Source of the DNA: an uncultured Dorea sp.
Lineage (GTDB): Bacteria; Bacillota; Clostridia; Lachnospirales; Lachnospiraceae
Reading direction: 5' to 3'
DNA: 6,994 bases
Assembly (NCBI GenBank): GCA_910588745.1
Contig: CAJURK010000029.1
Span: forward strand, 2,783-9,776
Shown one piece after another: positions 6,075-6,994 of the stretch. The translations under genes were made by a program, and so were the position numbers. How positions within the stretch are numbered: position 1 is the stretch's first letter; each line of letters begins with the position of its first letter. Under the pieces are notes generated by a model. That model was not told the origin of the DNA. It worked only from the letters and a program-made list of their open reading frames with translations, and made no database searches.

Positions 6075-6190
6075 GAACACTTAATGAAAGCAAGCTAAGG
6101 CGCAGCTTGAATTTAGTGGCGAAGGCCGTTCGAGGAACTTAGCGAGCGTGAGCCTAAAGGCGAAGCGCGAGGTTAGTGAGTCGAATATCT
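6075..6190 (+). repeat. Two diverged copies of the fold-back repeat family
   Basis: Positions 6075-6131 line up with bases 27-83 of the 90-base unit at the window start over the same 57-base length. Shared words include GAACACTTA at the beginning and GAAGGCCGTTC at the end. The copy also folds: CAAGCT (6091-6096) pairs with AGCTTG (6104-6109), and CACT (6078-6081) with AGTG (6115-6118). A second unit follows in tandem: ACTTAGCGA (6137-6145) and GAGGTTAGTG (6169-6178) are identical to words of the 90-base unit. TTCGA (6129-6133) and TCGAA (6181-6185) could close it. No coding potential is seen. The copies lie on the same strand as at the window start. Confidence 0.75.
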
Positions 6191-6420
6191 TCCGCAGTAG
6201 GAAGAGCGGATTGCATACCAAGACAAAGTTTATGAACCAAAATTAGGCGGCTGATAGCCGGTACGCATTTCAGTACAGGCTATTTCAAATATACAAGGCG
6301 CACCTGTAGCCGGTGAAGTCCTCGTATATTGCTTCTAATGCCGGCCCGTCATTACCGGACGGCGCATCGTTCGGTGGCCGGAAAGGACGTGATACCGAAC
6401 ACGTCTGGACGAAAGTCCCC
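6188..6420 (+). ncRNA. Candidate structured leader RNA before rpsM
   Basis: This stretch has no gene but many nested complementary segments. They are: 6188-6193 with 6200-6205; CGGCT/AGCCG (6248-6252 with 6256-6260); and a long arm with AATATAC/GTATATT (6288-6294 with 6324-6330), AGG/CCT (6296-6298 with 6320-6322) and CACC/GGTG (6301-6304 with 6312-6315). Then come CCGGCC/GGCCGG (6341-6346 with 6376-6381) enclosing CGTC/GACG (6347-6350 with 6358-6361), GACGTG/CACGTC (6386-6391 with 6400-6405), and GGAC-GAAA-GTCC (6407-6418) with a GNRA-type tetraloop. A further perfect pairing, GTTCGGT (6369-6375) with ACCGAAC (6394-6400), crosses these. It ends about 50 bases before the rpsM start. It could be a regulatory leader bound by a ribosomal protein, a riboswitch-like element or a separate small RNA. 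I do not recognise the family. Confidence 0.5.
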
Positions 6421-6455
6421 ATTAAAGACAATGTAACTATAATTTTTTAGAAAGT

Positions 6456-6460
6456 GGAGG
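6456..6460 (+). promoter_or_regulatory. rpsM ribosome binding site (decides the start)
   Basis: GGAGG lies 8 bases before the ATG at 6469. The upstream in-frame GTG at 6454 overlaps the site itself and so cannot be the start. TCCTC at 6319-6323 in the upstream structured region is complementary to GAGGA (6457-6461); whether they pair is unknown. Confidence 0.8.
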
Positions 6461-6468
6461 AAAATCAC

Positions 6469-6837
6469 ATGGCTCGTATAGCAGGTGTAGACTTACCAAG
6501 AGACAAACGTGTTGAAATCGGACTGACATATATTTATGGAATCGGCAGACCGAGCGCAACCCGGATTCTGGCAGAGGCAGGAGTAGATCCTAATATCCGC
6601 TGCAGAGATTTGACAGATGAGGATGTTAAGAAGATCAGCGCAGTAATTGATGAGACTCAGGTTGTAGAAGGCGATTTGAGAAGAGAGATCGCGCTGAACA
6701 TCAAGAGACTGCAGGAGATCGGATGCTATAGAGGTATCCGTCACAGAAAAGGACTTCCGGTTCGCGGTCAGAAAACAAAGACAAATGCAAGAACAAGAAA
6801 AGGTCCTAAGAGAACAGTAGCTAATAAGAAGAAGTAA
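6469..6837 (+). CDS. rpsM: Small subunit ribosomal protein S13 (uS13)
   Basis: S13 is in the head of the small subunit, contacts 16S rRNA, forms bridges to the large subunit and touches the P-site tRNA through its tail. The 122-residue product starts MARIAGVDLPRDKRVEIGLTYIYGIG, the normal opening, with the helix-two-turn-helix region in the first 60-70 residues. The signature CYRGIRHRKGLPVRGQ is at 86-101 and is followed by KTKTNARTRKGPKRT and a lysine-rich end. It heads the classical alpha cluster (rpsM-rpsK-rpsD-rpoA-rplQ). It follows a long gap with a candidate leader RNA, a position that in E. coli holds the S4-binding alpha leader. Confidence 0.98.
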   Translation: MARIAGVDLPRDKRVEIGLTYIYGIGRPSATRILAEAGVDPNIRCRDLTDEDVKKISAVIDETQVVEGDLRREIALNIKRLQEIGCYRGIRHRKGLPVRGQKTKTNARTRKGPKRTVANKKK

Positions 6838-6841
6838 GTAT

Positions 6842-6915
6842 TTAGTGAAAGCGGGCGGTATGCGCAGCTTAAAACTAGTATTTACTTTGTTTGTTGAACA
6901 AAGAGAGAAGAACTT
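6842..6915 (+). repeat. Third site of the fold-back repeat family, between rpsM and rpsK
   Basis: The first part resembles the copy at 6081-6117: TGAAAGC and GCGCAGCTT are shared at matching distances. The end, AGAGAGAAGAACTTC (6901-6915), resembles the start of the 90-base unit near 185-197. It folds locally: TAGT/ACTA (6843-6846 with 6874-6877), AAGC/GCTT (6849-6852 with 6867-6870), GCG/CGC (6855-6857 with 6863-6865). A second hairpin CTTTGTT/AACAAAG (6885-6891 with 6897-6903) follows. It has no T-run and no coding potential. The family relationship is less certain than for the other sites. Confidence 0.5.
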
Positions 6916-6956
6916 CATCAAATTCATTAAAAAGGAAAGTGTAGGTTAGTTTTATT

Positions 6957-6994
6957 ATGGCAAAGAAAGTTACAAAGAAAGTGACAAAAAAGCG
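6957..6994 (+). CDS. rpsK: Small subunit ribosomal protein S11 (uS11), 5' end only
   Basis: S11 lines the platform of the small subunit near the mRNA exit and the Shine-Dalgarno helix. Only the first 12 codons are in the window, reading MAKKVTKKVTKK, which is the usual lysine-rich S11 opening in Clostridia. The position right after rpsM also fits. The ribosome binding site is weak: AGGT (6943-6946) is 10 bases away and a better AAAGGA (6931-6936) is 20 bases away. The gene is 119 bases after rpsM, so direct coupling to S13 translation is unlikely. Confidence 0.9.
   Translation, partial: MAKKVTKKVTKK

Noticed and set aside
6309..6357. Resemblance to cobalamin riboswitch words (GGTGAAGTCC followed by GGCCCGTCATTAC).
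   Set aside because: The two words are too far apart, the usual GGGAA word is missing upstream, the last word does not match the normal CCCGCCACTGT form, and the downstream gene is ribosomal. A covariance search would settle it.
6438..6443. TATAAT just before rpsM as a promoter.
   Set aside because: No -35-like sequence lies 16-19 bases upstream and there is no extended -10. The A/T-rich context makes a chance match likely.
6454..6468. A GTG start giving S13 five extra residues.
   Set aside because: It overlaps the ribosome binding site, and S13 proteins start MARIAGV.

Overview
The window is a stretch of the spc and alpha ribosomal-protein gene clusters of a bacterium, all on the plus strand. 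The gene order is rplF-rplR-rpsE-rpmD-rplO-secY-adk-map-(KOW protein)-infA-rpmJ-rpsM-rpsK. Several things point to a low-to-moderate-GC Firmicute of class Clostridia, most likely Lachnospiraceae: strong AGGAGG ribosome binding sites, an adenylate kinase with a four-cysteine zinc site, and a small L14e/L27e-like KOW protein between map and infA. The family assignment is an inference from gene order and protein style, not from a database search.

Region by region: positions 1-310 hold no gene, but carry two nearly identical 90-bp units in tandem, each able to fold back on itself, followed by a degenerate third copy and the rplF ribosome binding site. Positions 317-2434 encode L6, L18, S5, L30 and L15. 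L15 overlaps the secY start by one base. After secY a 13-bp hairpin fills the gap before adk; adk and map are 3 bp apart. A 108-bp gap with another hairpin precedes the KOW gene, which runs directly into infA. Seven bases after infA lies a near-perfect vegetative promoter (TTGACA, 18 bp, TATAAT, with an extended -10) that should start a separate transcript carrying rpmJ, rpsM, rpsK and what follows. A 399-bp gap separates rpmJ from rpsM. Its first half holds two more copies of the fold-back repeat family; its second half (about 6188-6420) is a dense set of complementary segments that looks like a structured leader RNA. A third site of the repeat family lies between rpsM and rpsK, and rpsK is cut by the window end.

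The genes work together in protein synthesis and export. The L and S proteins build the ribosome, IF1 starts translation, SecY forms the membrane channel for exported proteins, methionine aminopeptidase trims new N-termini, and adenylate kinase balances adenine nucleotides. All coding genes appear intact. The unusual content is between genes: a family of structured repeats placed in the three largest gaps without a clear function, and the unexplained structured RNA before rpsM. No mobile element, CRISPR array, tRNA or rRNA gene was found.
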